Positions 1 to 6,195 of a DNA stretch of 7,449 bases are shown here, one piece after another; positions within the stretch are counted from its first letter, which is position 1; each line of letters opens with the position of its first letter. This stretch comes from Gammaproteobacteria bacterium (GTDB taxonomy: Bacteria > Pseudomonadota > Gammaproteobacteria > Eutrophobiales > Eutrophobiaceae): positions 1 to 7,449 of the forward strand of contig JAENIZ010000057.1 of assembly GCA_016844485.1 (NCBI GenBank), given 5' to 3'. A model generated the notes under the pieces. The model saw only the letters and a program-made list of their open reading frames with translations. It searched no databases and was not told the origin of the DNA. The translations under genes were made by a program, and so were the position numbers.

Positions 1-2
1 TT

Positions 3-296
3 CTGATCACGCCTGGTGACGGGATAGAAGATCTGTTCGTGACACTCAGGGCCACTGTACTGGGTGGGTCGCTGATGGGGGTATATCATGATCTGTCTTC
101 ATACCGGGATGATTATGATTACGGAACAGAGTGGGATCTATTGCTCGAAAAAACTTTCTACAAACATTACACGGTGGGCATCAAATACGCCGATTACAAT
201 GCCGATCAGAATGCATTCAACATAGCGCGCAATTCTCTCTCCGGGCAGGCATTCGATCTCACCAAAATCTGGGCCTGGATTAATGTGGCGTTTTAG
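3..296 (+). CDS. C-terminal fragment of an outer-membrane porin (alginate-export-like beta-barrel), 5' end outside the window
   Basis: The frame is open from the first complete codon (base 3) to TAA at 294-296, so this is the end of a longer gene; the internal GTG at 39 is not a credible start. The 97 visible residues alternate polar and hydrophobic positions like transmembrane beta strands. They are rich in Tyr, Asp and Gly and carry the segments YGTEWDLLLEKTF, HYTVGIKYADYNAD and DLTKIWAWINVAF. The last residue is Phe after a strand of alternating hydrophobics, the usual C-terminal signal for outer-membrane barrel assembly. The TEWDLL...KHY.VG.KYA.Y.AD pattern resembles the end of proteobacterial porins of the alginate-export type; this is from memory. 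The substrate cannot be told from the tail. It is probably the last gene of its unit, since the next gene is on the opposite strand. Confidence 0.7.
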   Translation: MITPGDGIEDLFVTLRATVLGGSLMGVYHDLSSYRDDYDYGTEWDLLLEKTFYKHYTVGIKYADYNADQNAFNIARNSLSGQAFDLTKIWAWINVAF

Positions 297-318
297 CCAG
301 ACACTTGCCGAATGGAAA

Positions 319-358
319 AATCAAGGGGTCAGAATGAACTTACCCTGATCCCTGGATT
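319..358. repeat. REP-like imperfect palindrome (GGGGTCAG ... CTGATCCC)
   Basis: Arms 319-332 and 345-358 form a 14-position stem with one A/G mismatch and one G-T wobble around a 12-nt loop (333-344). The GGGGTCAG core, loop beginning AATGAA and returning CTGATCCC resemble the short palindromes carried near REP-associated (Y1/RayT) transposases in environmental Gammaproteobacteria, but no transposase is present here. It lies just after the porin stop, so the hairpin could also end or stabilise the porin transcript. It is not followed by a T-tract, so it is not a standard intrinsic terminator. Confidence 0.4.
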
Positions 359-372
359 GTGATGATGTGATG

Positions 373-645
373 TTATTGTACAATCTCCGTTGCCACCATT
401 GTGTCAGGAGCTAATATCATACCGGCAACAATAAATGGTATTGAAATCAAACTCATTAAAAATGGTTTTTTCGCAACCTGCCAATGAACAATAATAAAGA
501 CAAGCGCAGCAAACGGAATTAATAAATAAGCCAATCCCCACCAGATCGAAGTTTGAAACGCCTTAATAATTAATATGATTGTATAAACCAAGGCGATGAT
601 TCCGCCAATAATAATCAAGACAGCACCGAGCATTTCCATAATCAT
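373..645 (-). CDS. Small three-helix inner-membrane protein, function unknown
   Basis: A 90-residue, strongly hydrophobic protein with three likely membrane segments at about residues 5-28, 34-54 and 62-80. They are separated by a short loop with KAFQTSIWWG and a polar loop HWQVAKKPF. There is no signal peptide cleavage site and no catalytic motif. The WWGLAYLLIPF...HW..AKKPF pattern recalls a widespread family of small hypothetical membrane proteins, but I cannot name a function. A strong purine-rich ribosome binding site (AAGGGGGG, read on the - strand) precedes the start. The ATG at 645 lies 1 nt after the G run, or 5 nt after AAGG. The in-frame ATG at 639 lies 7 nt after the run, so the true protein may be 88 residues. 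The gene stands alone between the porin tail and ilvA, with a long AT-rich upstream region that should hold its promoter. It is convergent with the porin gene. Confidence 0.75.
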   Translation of the reverse strand: MIMEMLGAVLIIIGGIIALVYTIILIIKAFQTSIWWGLAYLLIPFAALVFIIVHWQVAKKPFLMSLISIPFIVAGMILAPDTMVATEIVQ

Positions 646-703
646 TCCCCCCTTGTACGTTTATGATTAAAGAATAACTTTTTACCACACAACCAATTTC
701 ATA

Positions 704-732
704 CGACTATTTGATAGAGATTCTATCGACTA
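704..732. promoter_or_regulatory. Inverted repeat flanked by CGACTA direct repeats, possible operator
   Basis: GATAGA (713-718) and TCTATC (722-727) form a perfect 6-bp inverted repeat around GAT. The hexamer CGACTA occurs at 704-709 and again at 727-732. The element lies 59 bp or more upstream of the 90-aa membrane-protein gene read on the - strand, where a regulator could bind. No known consensus is matched, so this is only a candidate. Confidence 0.2.
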
Positions 733-765
733 ACAATGCCAGGTAATACGGGAAAAAATATTAGT

Positions 766-787
766 AAAACTTCCTTTTTCTAAAGGA
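766..787 (-). terminator. Weak candidate intrinsic terminator downstream of ilvA
   Basis: Read on the - strand, TCCTTT (787-782), loop AGAA and AAAGGA (777-772) form a 6-bp hairpin, followed after AG by TTTT (769-766). It lies about 90 nt past the ilvA stop. The stem is short and AT-rich and the T-run only four long, so efficiency would be low. A second weak hairpin (CCCAGA 854-859 with TCTGGG 872-877) lies right after the ilvA stop but has no T-run. Confidence 0.25.
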
Positions 788-878
788 TTAACTTCAGTTT
801 AGGTTAAAAACCATCAATAGCAAGAAAGTCGCTCGCCATAATGTACAAGAACGCCCAGAGAGAAAGCTGATTCTGGGA

Positions 879-2399
879 TTAACTCAAAAACATCTTATAT
901 GCAGGATTATCTGTTTCTTCCCAGTATTGCATATCAAGTCCATCCAGAAATTTCTGGAATTCTCTCATCTCTTCACCCTTGACCTGTATCCCCATCAACA
1001 CCCGGCCATAGGCGGCACCGTGATTCCGGTAATGAAACAGGCTGATGTTCCAGCGCTCGCCCATCTGGATAAGAAAGTGTAATAACGCTCCGGAACGTTC
1101 CGGAAATTCAAACCGGTATAACCGTTCGTTTTCCGCCTGCGGTGCATGGCCACCGACCATGTAGCGGACGTGCATCTTGGCAACCTCATCATTACTCAGA
1201 TCAACAACCTTATAACCCCTTTCCGCCAGGTGTTGAATCAATGCATCCTTTTCCTCTTTGCCGTGACGCAGTTGAATCCCCGCAAATACGTGTGCCTCTG
1301 TGTTATCCGCATAGCGATAATTAAACTCGGTGATGAGTCGCGGCCCCAGATCATGACAGAAGGCACGAAAGCTGCCCGGCCGTTCCGGAATGGTTGTTGC
1401 GATCAATGCCTCACGCTGCTCACCCAGTGCTGACAGCTCGGCAATATGGCGCAGCCGATCAAAATTGACATTGGCACCGCTGAAAATGGCCACCAGATCC
1501 TTGTTCTTGATCTTTTTCCGGCTTACATATTGTTTCAGGCCCGCGAGCGCCAGGGCACCGGCCGGTTCAGGGATCGACCGCGTATCCTCAAAGATGTCCT
1601 GTACCGCGGCGCATACTTCATCATTGGTCACCAACAGGATTTCATCCACATATTTTTGCGCAATCCGGAAGGGTTCTTCACCCGCCTGTCTGACCGCCGC
1701 GCCATCGGCAAAGATCCCGATGTGTTCAAGTATCACTCGCTCACCCGCCGCAAGCGCATGATGCATACATGGTGCTTCATCCGATTCAACACCGATAATC
1801 CTGATCTTCGGATTTTTCTCCTTAACGTAGGCGGCGATACCGGCAATCAGTCCGCCGCCACCAACGGGAACAAAGATAATATCGATAGAGCCGGGATGTT
1901 GATCCAGTATTTCCACCCCGACAGTCGCCTGCCCCGCAATGACAACAGGATGATCATACGGCGGGATATAGGTCCTGTTTTTTTCACTGGCAAGCTCAAC
2001 TGCATAATCCCTGGCTTCATCATAGGTATTGCCATGCAGGACCACATCGGCACCCAGCCGTTTTACCGAGGTAATCTTGATGTCGGGTGTGGTCTTCGGC
2101 ATGACTATAAGTGCATTGACCCCAAGCTTCTGCGCGGCCAATGCAACACCCTGGGCATGATTTCCTGCCGAAGCGGTAACCACCCCCTGCCTGCGTTCCT
2201 TTTGCGTAAGCGTGGCCATGAGATTGTATGCGCCGCGCAATTTATAGGAAAAGACAGGTTGCTGGTCTTCACGCTTCAACCAGATCGTGTTCTTGTGCCG
2301 GCGCGATAATTCCGGGGCATAATCAAGCGGGGTCTTTTTCGCCACGTCATAGACCCGGCCACATGCCTCTGCAATTAATTTTTTGTATTTATTCAACAT
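879..2399 (-). CDS. ilvA: Threonine deaminase (L-threonine ammonia-lyase), biosynthetic, PLP-dependent
   Basis: This enzyme converts L-threonine to 2-oxobutanoate and ammonia in the cytoplasm, the committed step of isoleucine synthesis. The 506 residues match the biosynthetic form (about 514 in E. coli). The fold-type II PLP domain covers about residues 1-325. FSYKLRGAYN carries the PLP lysine, Lys53. SAGNHAQG (77-84) and the glycine loop GGGGLIAG (180-187) hold the cofactor phosphate, and an SGANVNF motif lies near 310. Two ACT-like regulatory modules follow, each starting with a (I/F)PERPG- or FPERSG-type turn (about 330-405 and 425-500). The short catabolic enzyme TdcB lacks this part. In the family these modules bind isoleucine (inhibitor) and valine (activator), so feedback control is expected. 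Start: ATG at 2399, preceding LNKYKKLI. No Shine-Dalgarno sequence is visible before it. The gene is divergent from rpiA and shares a 52-nt gap with it. Confidence 0.96.
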   Translation of the reverse strand: MLNKYKKLIAEACGRVYDVAKKTPLDYAPELSRRHKNTIWLKREDQQPVFSYKLRGAYNLMATLTQKERRQGVVTASAGNHAQGVALAAQKLGVNALIVMPKTTPDIKITSVKRLGADVVLHGNTYDEARDYAVELASEKNRTYIPPYDHPVVIAGQATVGVEILDQHPGSIDIIFVPVGGGGLIAGIAAYVKEKNPKIRIIGVESDEAPCMHHALAAGERVILEHIGIFADGAAVRQAGEEPFRIAQKYVDEILLVTNDEVCAAVQDIFEDTRSIPEPAGALALAGLKQYVSRKKIKNKDLVAIFSGANVNFDRLRHIAELSALGEQREALIATTIPERPGSFRAFCHDLGPRLITEFNYRYADNTEAHVFAGIQLRHGKEEKDALIQHLAERGYKVVDLSNDEVAKMHVRYMVGGHAPQAENERLYRFEFPERSGALLHFLIQMGERWNISLFHYRNHGAAYGRVLMGIQVKGEEMREFQKFLDGLDMQYWEETDNPAYKMFLS

Positions 2400-2424
2400 G
2401 TGTATAAGATAACATTAAGTACAC
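2400..2424. promoter_or_regulatory. GTGTA-N15-TACAC inverted repeat in the ilvA/rpiA divergent region
   Basis: GTGTA (2400-2404) and TACAC (2420-2424) are perfect 5-bp inverted arms with 15 nt between them, centred at 2412. The element abuts the ilvA start codon and lies within the 52-nt region that must hold the promoters or leaders of both genes. A protein bound here could affect both. Five-base arms can arise by chance and no known regulator consensus fits. Confidence 0.2.
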
Positions 2425-2451
2425 GACATTTCTTAATGCAAAGGCCGGGGC

Positions 2452-3108
2452 GTGGCACAGGATGAGAAAAAACAGCGGGTAGCCGAAGCCGCACTTCAAT
2501 ATGTAAAGGATGACATGATCGTGGGTGTCGGCACCGGCAGTACGGTCAATTTTTTCATCGAAAAACTTGCCTCCATCAAGCACCGGATCGAAGGTGCGGT
2601 AACCACTTCAGTTGCCTCCGAGAACCTGCTCCGTAAACACCACATTCCCGTCATGCCGCTTAACAGCGTTATTGAATTGCCCGTCTATATCGATGGCGCA
2701 GATGAGGCCACCAGGCATTTGCATCTGATCAAGGGCGGCGGCGGTGCATTGACGCGCGAGAAGATCGTTGCCGCAGCCAGTAAACAATTCATCTGTATCA
2801 TCGATGACTCGAAACTGGTGCCCGTACTGGGGAAATTTCCCCTGCCGGTTGAGGTCATCCCCATGGCGCAGAGTTATGTTGCCCGGCAGCTTGTGAAACT
2901 GGGCGGGCAACCGGTGTTACGGGCAAGCTTTACCACCGATAATGGCAATATCATATTGGACGTGCATAACCTCTCGATCATGCAACCTGCAATGCTTGAA
3001 GCAGAGCTGAATAATATTGCCGGAGTGGTGACGAACGGGCTGTTTGCAAGGCGCCCGGCGGATGTGTTACTGATTGCAGACGAAAAGGAAGTTAAAACAT
3101 TGCAATGA
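2452..3108 (+). CDS. rpiA: Ribose-5-phosphate isomerase A
   Basis: RpiA interconverts ribulose 5-phosphate and ribose 5-phosphate in the non-oxidative pentose phosphate pathway, supplying PRPP for nucleotides and histidine. The protein has 218 residues (219 in E. coli) and aligns with it nearly end to end. Landmarks are VGVGTGST (24-31), YIDGADE (79-85), KGGGGALTREK (94-104), the strongly conserved GKFPLPVEVIPMA block and DNGNIILDVH. The catalytic and binding residues known from E. coli fall at the same positions: Asp81, Asp84, Lys94 and Glu103. The start is GTG at 2452. It gives MAQDEKK, matching the E. coli N-terminus, and AAGG at 2441-2444 sits 7 nt upstream. The ATG at 2436 is out of frame. 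The gene is divergent from ilvA, an arrangement I recall from Pseudomonas. A short inverted repeat (TGAGT/ACTCA, 3106-3120) covers the stop codon. Confidence 0.96.
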   Translation: MAQDEKKQRVAEAALQYVKDDMIVGVGTGSTVNFFIEKLASIKHRIEGAVTTSVASENLLRKHHIPVMPLNSVIELPVYIDGADEATRHLHLIKGGGGALTREKIVAAASKQFICIIDDSKLVPVLGKFPLPVEVIPMAQSYVARQLVKLGGQPVLRASFTTDNGNIILDVHNLSIMQPAMLEAELNNIAGVVTNGLFARRPADVLLIADEKEVKTLQ

Positions 3109-3207
3109 GTTATTGACTCAAATGTTAATTTGTATGAAAATAATCATTGATTTCATATAGTTATGTTATTTTGTAACGCTTTAATGTCAAACGGGTCTAT
3201 AACTTGC

Positions 3208-3221
3208 TTAAATGCATTTAA
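3208..3221. promoter_or_regulatory. 14-bp perfect palindrome upstream of the 50-aa membrane-protein gene
   Basis: TTAAATGCATTTAA is a perfect palindrome in the AT-rich 155-nt gap after rpiA, 42 nt before the small gene at 3264. A TATAAC hexamer (3198-3203), five of six matches to a sigma-70 -10 box, overlaps its left flank, but no good -35 box is correctly spaced. It may be an operator, or simply chance in AT-rich DNA. Confidence 0.22.
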
Positions 3222-3263
3222 AATAACTGAACTGAATTCGATGCAAATACCTAGGGAGAAGCC

Positions 3264-3416
3264 ATGATCTTTTACATCATCTATGCACTGGCAATAATCG
3301 TGTTGATTCTACACTTCACCGGAGTGCTGGGGCGGCGCAATATGGAATGGATTGTTCTTGCAACGCCAGTCGCTGTATTTGCCGTCATCATTCTGGATTA
3401 CCTGAAAATCATATGA
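3264..3416 (+). CDS. 50-aa small membrane protein, function unknown
   Basis: ATG at 3264 opens 50 codons ending at TGA 3414-3416. AGGGAG at 3253-3258 is a strong ribosome binding site at good spacing, better than those of most genes nearby. The product is very hydrophobic. A first membrane helix spans about residues 2-19 (starting MIFYIIYALAIIV), then a short turn GVLGRRNMEW, then a second helix at about 29-45, ending in DYLKIII-like residues (DYLKII). The two arginines in the turn suggest, by the positive-inside rule, a cytoplasmic loop. I do not recognise the family. It starts 155 nt after rpiA, and 26 nt separate it from dtd, so it is probably co-transcribed with dtd. That does not imply a shared function. 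Support is from the ribosome binding site, codon structure and coherent two-helix topology. Confidence 0.72.
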   Translation: MIFYIIYALAIIVLILHFTGVLGRRNMEWIVLATPVAVFAVIILDYLKII

Positions 3417-3442
3417 CCTTTTCCTGATCCTTCTGGTCGTTC

Positions 3443-3922
3443 ATGATTGGACTGCTGCAAAGGGTAACGGAGGCCTGCGTTGCAGTAGATAACAAAATAA
3501 TCGCCAGGATAAAAAACGGCCTTCTCGTTTTTATCGGTATAGAGAAAGGAGACACAAAGGAACAGGCGGATCGATTAATTGAGAGATTACTGGGTTATCG
3601 TATCTTTCCCGATCAGGATGGCAAGATGAACCTGAGCCTTACCGATATTCAAGCAGACCTGTTACTTGTCCCGCAATTTACCCTCCCTGCAGATACCCGC
3701 AAAGGTATGCGCCCCAGTTTCAGCCCCGCTGCTCCACCCGAGGCCGGCAAACAATTATTTGATTATCTGGTTACTCGCACAAGAGAACAATATTCTCACG
3801 TCGAGTCAGGACAATTTGGCGCCAATATGCAGGTGACGTTGACTAATGACGGCCCGGTCACTTTCTGGCTGCAAATCAAACCGCATGACCAATACAAATC
3901 ATCGTCTGCTACTAATTACTAA
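3443..3922 (+). CDS. dtd: D-aminoacyl-tRNA deacylase
   Basis: Dtd hydrolyses D-amino acids (and, in known cases, glycine mischarged on tRNA-Ala) from tRNA, keeping translation chirally clean; it works as a cytoplasmic dimer. The protein has 159 residues against about 145 in E. coli. The N-terminus MIGLLQRVTEACV, the LLGYRIF..QDGKMNLS block, QFTLPADTRKGMRPSF (78-93) and NDGPVTFWLQ (135-144) are diagnostic. Gly137-Pro138 is the cross-subunit Gly-cisPro pair, and Thr80 is kept. Residue 77, Ser in the E. coli SQFTL motif, is Pro here; I recall the PQFTL variant from other proteobacteria, so loss of activity should not be assumed. The 12-15 residues after WLQIKP (HDQYKSSSATNY) extend past the usual end. 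The ATG at 3443 has no clear ribosome binding site; translation may depend on the upstream small gene. It converges on hemF. Confidence 0.95.
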   Translation: MIGLLQRVTEACVAVDNKIIARIKNGLLVFIGIEKGDTKEQADRLIERLLGYRIFPDQDGKMNLSLTDIQADLLLVPQFTLPADTRKGMRPSFSPAAPPEAGKQLFDYLVTRTREQYSHVESGQFGANMQVTLTNDGPVTFWLQIKPHDQYKSSSATNY

Positions 3923-3934
3923 TCACCAGCTGCT

Positions 3935-4837
3935 TTATATCCAGTCCCGTGGTTTCAGGAACTTCTCATACAACTCGGCTTCCGCTGAGCCCGGCTCAGG
4001 TTGCCAGTTGTATTGCCATTTCACCTGGGGCGGTAATGACATCAGGATCGACTCCGTCCTGCCGCCGGACTGCAGGCCAAATAATGTTCCGCGGTCGTAA
4101 ACCAGATTGAATTCGACATAGCGCCCGCGCCGGTACAACTGAAAATTGCGTTCCCGCTCACCATAAGACATGTCTTTTCTGCGTTCGACTATGGGTAGAT
4201 AAGCTTTGAGGAAATGATCGCCAACACTCTGCATGAATGCGAAACATTTTTTAAAACCCCATTCATTGAGATCATCGAAAAACAGGCCACCGATACCACG
4301 CGGCTCCTGCCGGTGTCTGATATAAAAATACTCGTCGCACCATCGCTTGTACTTCGGATAAACATCTTCACCGAATTCAACACAGGCTTCTTTCGCTGTT
4401 TTATGCCAGTAACGGGCGTCTTCTTCAAAACCATAAAAAGGCGTTAAATCAAAGCCACCGCCAAACCACCATACCGGTTCGGCATCTTTCTTTTCCGCGA
4501 CTAGGAAACGCACATTCATGTGCGTGGCAGGAACATAGGGGTTCAGCGGATGGATGACCAGTGAATCACCGAGCGCCTGAAAGGATCGTCCTGCCAGTTC
4601 CGGGCGTCCGGCGGACGCAGAAGGCGGTAAACTATCTCCATAGACATGCGAGAAATTGATCCCGGCCTGTTCGAATACCTTGCCATCCTGCATGACACGG
4701 CTGCGACCACCACCGCCCGATTTACGTTGCCAGTCATCCTGCTGCAGGGCCAGATCGGCATCGGCATCCTGCAGGGCATCCGTAATCCTGGCCTGCAATG
4801 TCAGGAGGTATTCTTTTACCACATTAATATCGATCAT
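3935..4837 (-). CDS. hemF: Oxygen-dependent coproporphyrinogen-III oxidase
   Basis: HemF uses O2 to decarboxylate two propionates of coproporphyrinogen III, giving protoporphyrinogen IX in haem synthesis; it is a cytoplasmic homodimer. The protein has 300 residues (299 in E. coli), full length. Clear family blocks are GGGGRSRVMQDG (41-52), the SLVIHP...THMNVR block (92-110), WWFGGGFDLTPFY (123-135), EPRGIGGLFFDDLN, RRGRYVEFNLVYDRGT and the C-terminal ESILMSLPP..WQY. The four histidines reported for E. coli, His96, His106, His145 and His175, are all present at identical numbers. The gene implies aerobic life at least part of the time. It is divergent from hisB and tail-to-tail with dtd, 12 nt apart, with no terminator between. 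The ATG at 4837 gives MIDINVVKEYLL; a GGGGA run ends right at the start, so its ribosome binding site is poorly spaced. Confidence 0.96.
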   Translation of the reverse strand: MIDINVVKEYLLTLQARITDALQDADADLALQQDDWQRKSGGGGRSRVMQDGKVFEQAGINFSHVYGDSLPPSASAGRPELAGRSFQALGDSLVIHPLNPYVPATHMNVRFLVAEKKDAEPVWWFGGGFDLTPFYGFEEDARYWHKTAKEACVEFGEDVYPKYKRWCDEYFYIRHRQEPRGIGGLFFDDLNEWGFKKCFAFMQSVGDHFLKAYLPIVERRKDMSYGERERNFQLYRRGRYVEFNLVYDRGTLFGLQSGGRTESILMSLPPQVKWQYNWQPEPGSAEAELYEKFLKPRDWI

Positions 4838-4925
4838 TCCCCAATCCAGGTATTTAATGGCAAGACATGAGTTAAGAGGTTATTCTATTGTGACTAAATT
4901 TCAGTTATCTAACCATAAAAATGCC

Positions 4926-5519
4926 ATGAGTAAACGTAACGCGAAGATAAAACGCGAGACCAAGGAAACGCAGATCGAGGTCAGTCTGGGACTGGACGGA
5001 CAGGGTAAGGCTAATCTCGACATCAATATTCCTTTTTTGGAACATATGCTGGATCAGGTGGCACGCCACGGCATGTTTGATCTCACTATCAAGGCAAAAG
5101 GTGATCTCAAGATCGACGCACATCACACCGTAGAAGACGTCGGGATTACACTCGGCCAGGCGTTTACCAAGGCCCTGGGTAACAAAAAAGGCATTCGCCG
5201 TTACGGGCATGCCTATGTGCCGCTTGATGAGGCCCTGTCGCGTGTCGTGCTCGATTGCTCCGGACGGCCGGGGCTGGAATATTCCGCACAATACCCGCGC
5301 GTCCGCATTGGTGAATTCGATGTTGATCTCATCTTTGAATTCTTTCAGGGTTTCGTGAATCACGCCATGGTGACCTTGCATATTGAAAATCTCAGCGGCC
5401 GCAATGCCCACCACATTGCCGAGACTATCTTCAAGGCCTTTGGCCGCGCGCTGCGCATGGCGGTGGAACTGGATCCACGCATGAAAGGCAAGTTGCCTTC
5501 CACCAAGGGCTCCTTGTAA
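4926..5519 (+). CDS. hisB: Imidazoleglycerol-phosphate dehydratase, monofunctional
   Basis: HisB dehydrates imidazoleglycerol phosphate to imidazole-acetol phosphate, the sixth step of histidine synthesis, with Mn2+, as a large cytoplasmic oligomer. From ATG 4926 the protein has 197 residues, the normal size for the dehydratase alone; the N-terminal phosphatase domain of enteric HisB is absent. The paired metal-binding motifs are HHTVED (66-71) and HHIAET (162-167). Other landmarks are ETQI (14-17), FLEHMLDQ.ARHG (37-49), PLDEALSR (99-106) and FFQGF..HAM (139-148). The frame stays open upstream into the hemF region; that part is spurious. ATG 4926 is preferred because family members start with a short M-S-x(n)-R-x-T-x-E-T-Q-I leader. 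It lacks a ribosome binding site, whereas GTG 4890 has AGAGG 10 nt upstream and would add 12 residues, so the start is uncertain. hisH follows after 17 nt. Confidence 0.95.
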   Translation: MSKRNAKIKRETKETQIEVSLGLDGQGKANLDINIPFLEHMLDQVARHGMFDLTIKAKGDLKIDAHHTVEDVGITLGQAFTKALGNKKGIRRYGHAYVPLDEALSRVVLDCSGRPGLEYSAQYPRVRIGEFDVDLIFEFFQGFVNHAMVTLHIENLSGRNAHHIAETIFKAFGRALRMAVELDPRMKGKLPSTKGSL

Positions 5520-5536
5520 GCAAAGATATATTCTCC

Positions 5537-6178
5537 ATGTCCATCGTTGTTGTATTGGATTACGGCACCAGTAATCTGCGCTCAGTTACCAAGGCGCTCG
5601 AGTTCGTCGCTGAAAATAAACACCAGATAATCGTCAGCGATCAACAGGAACAGATCCTCGCTGCAGATCGGGTTGTATTTCCAGGACAGGGGGCAATTGG
5701 ACAGTGCATGACGAGTCTCAAGGAAAAAGGCCTGGATGATGTCGTCAGGGAATGCATCAATATAAAACCCTTTCTCGGGTTATGTCTCGGCCTGCAATCC
5801 CTTCTGGACGAAAGCGATGAAGACGGAGGCACAAAAGGACTGGGTATCATCCCGGGCCGCGTGATCCGCTTTAAAGATAATGTGAAGGACGAACACGGGT
5901 GTATCTGCAAGATCCCGCACATGGGCTGGAACCAAGTTTACCAAATGAAGAAACATCCTTTATGGAAAGGAATTGAAGACGGTGCGCGATTCTATTTTGT
6001 GCACAGCTATTATGTACAACCTGAAAACAAGAACGATATCGCCGCTAAAACAGATTATGCAGCTGAATTCACTTCGGCTGCTGCACGTGACAATATCTTT
6101 GCGACACAATTTCATCCGGAGAAAAGCCAGAAGGCTGGACTTACACTACTGAAAAATTTTCTGTCCTGGAAAGTTTGA
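5537..6178 (+). CDS. hisH: Imidazole glycerol phosphate synthase, glutamine amidotransferase subunit
   Basis: HisH hydrolyses glutamine and channels the ammonia to HisF, which makes imidazoleglycerol phosphate and AICAR. It is a class I (triad) amidotransferase of 213 residues, normal length. The N-terminal VVLDYGTSNLRSV (5-17), the oxyanion strand PGQGAIG (49-55), the nucleophile elbow GLCLGLQ with Cys83, PHMGWNQV, FVHSYYV and the FHPEKS motif with His193 and Glu195 are all present, so the catalytic triad is complete. It lies 17 nt after hisB, on the same strand and surely in the same transcript. In most Gammaproteobacteria hisA and hisF follow directly. Here they do not, so its partner HisF must be encoded elsewhere. 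ATG 5537 gives the expected MSIVVVLDYG; the upstream TTCTCC shows no ribosome binding site, so coupling with hisB is likely. Confidence 0.95.
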   Translation: MSIVVVLDYGTSNLRSVTKALEFVAENKHQIIVSDQQEQILAADRVVFPGQGAIGQCMTSLKEKGLDDVVRECINIKPFLGLCLGLQSLLDESDEDGGTKGLGIIPGRVIRFKDNVKDEHGCICKIPHMGWNQVYQMKKHPLWKGIEDGARFYFVHSYYVQPENKNDIAAKTDYAAEFTSAAARDNIFATQFHPEKSQKAGLTLLKNFLSWKV

Positions 6179-6195
6179 GGATAGTTATCGCTTGT

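Noticed and set aside
319..358. Standard intrinsic terminator for the porin gene
   Set aside because: The stem is good but no T-tract follows on either strand, so it was listed as a repeat instead.
1446..2309. Long + strand ORF (287 codons) opposite ilvA
   Set aside because: It lies wholly antisense to ilvA, whose protein is unmistakable and intact. The translation shows no family resemblance; it is a shadow frame.
4656..4925. 90-codon upstream extension of the hisB frame
   Set aside because: It runs antisense into hemF, has no dehydratase similarity and is Arg/Ser/Cys-rich as expected of a shadow frame. The family N-terminus begins at 4926, or at most 4890.
4905..5414. 169-codon - strand ORF opposite hisB
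   Set aside because: Antisense to a complete hisB with all metal-binding motifs; no recognisable protein.
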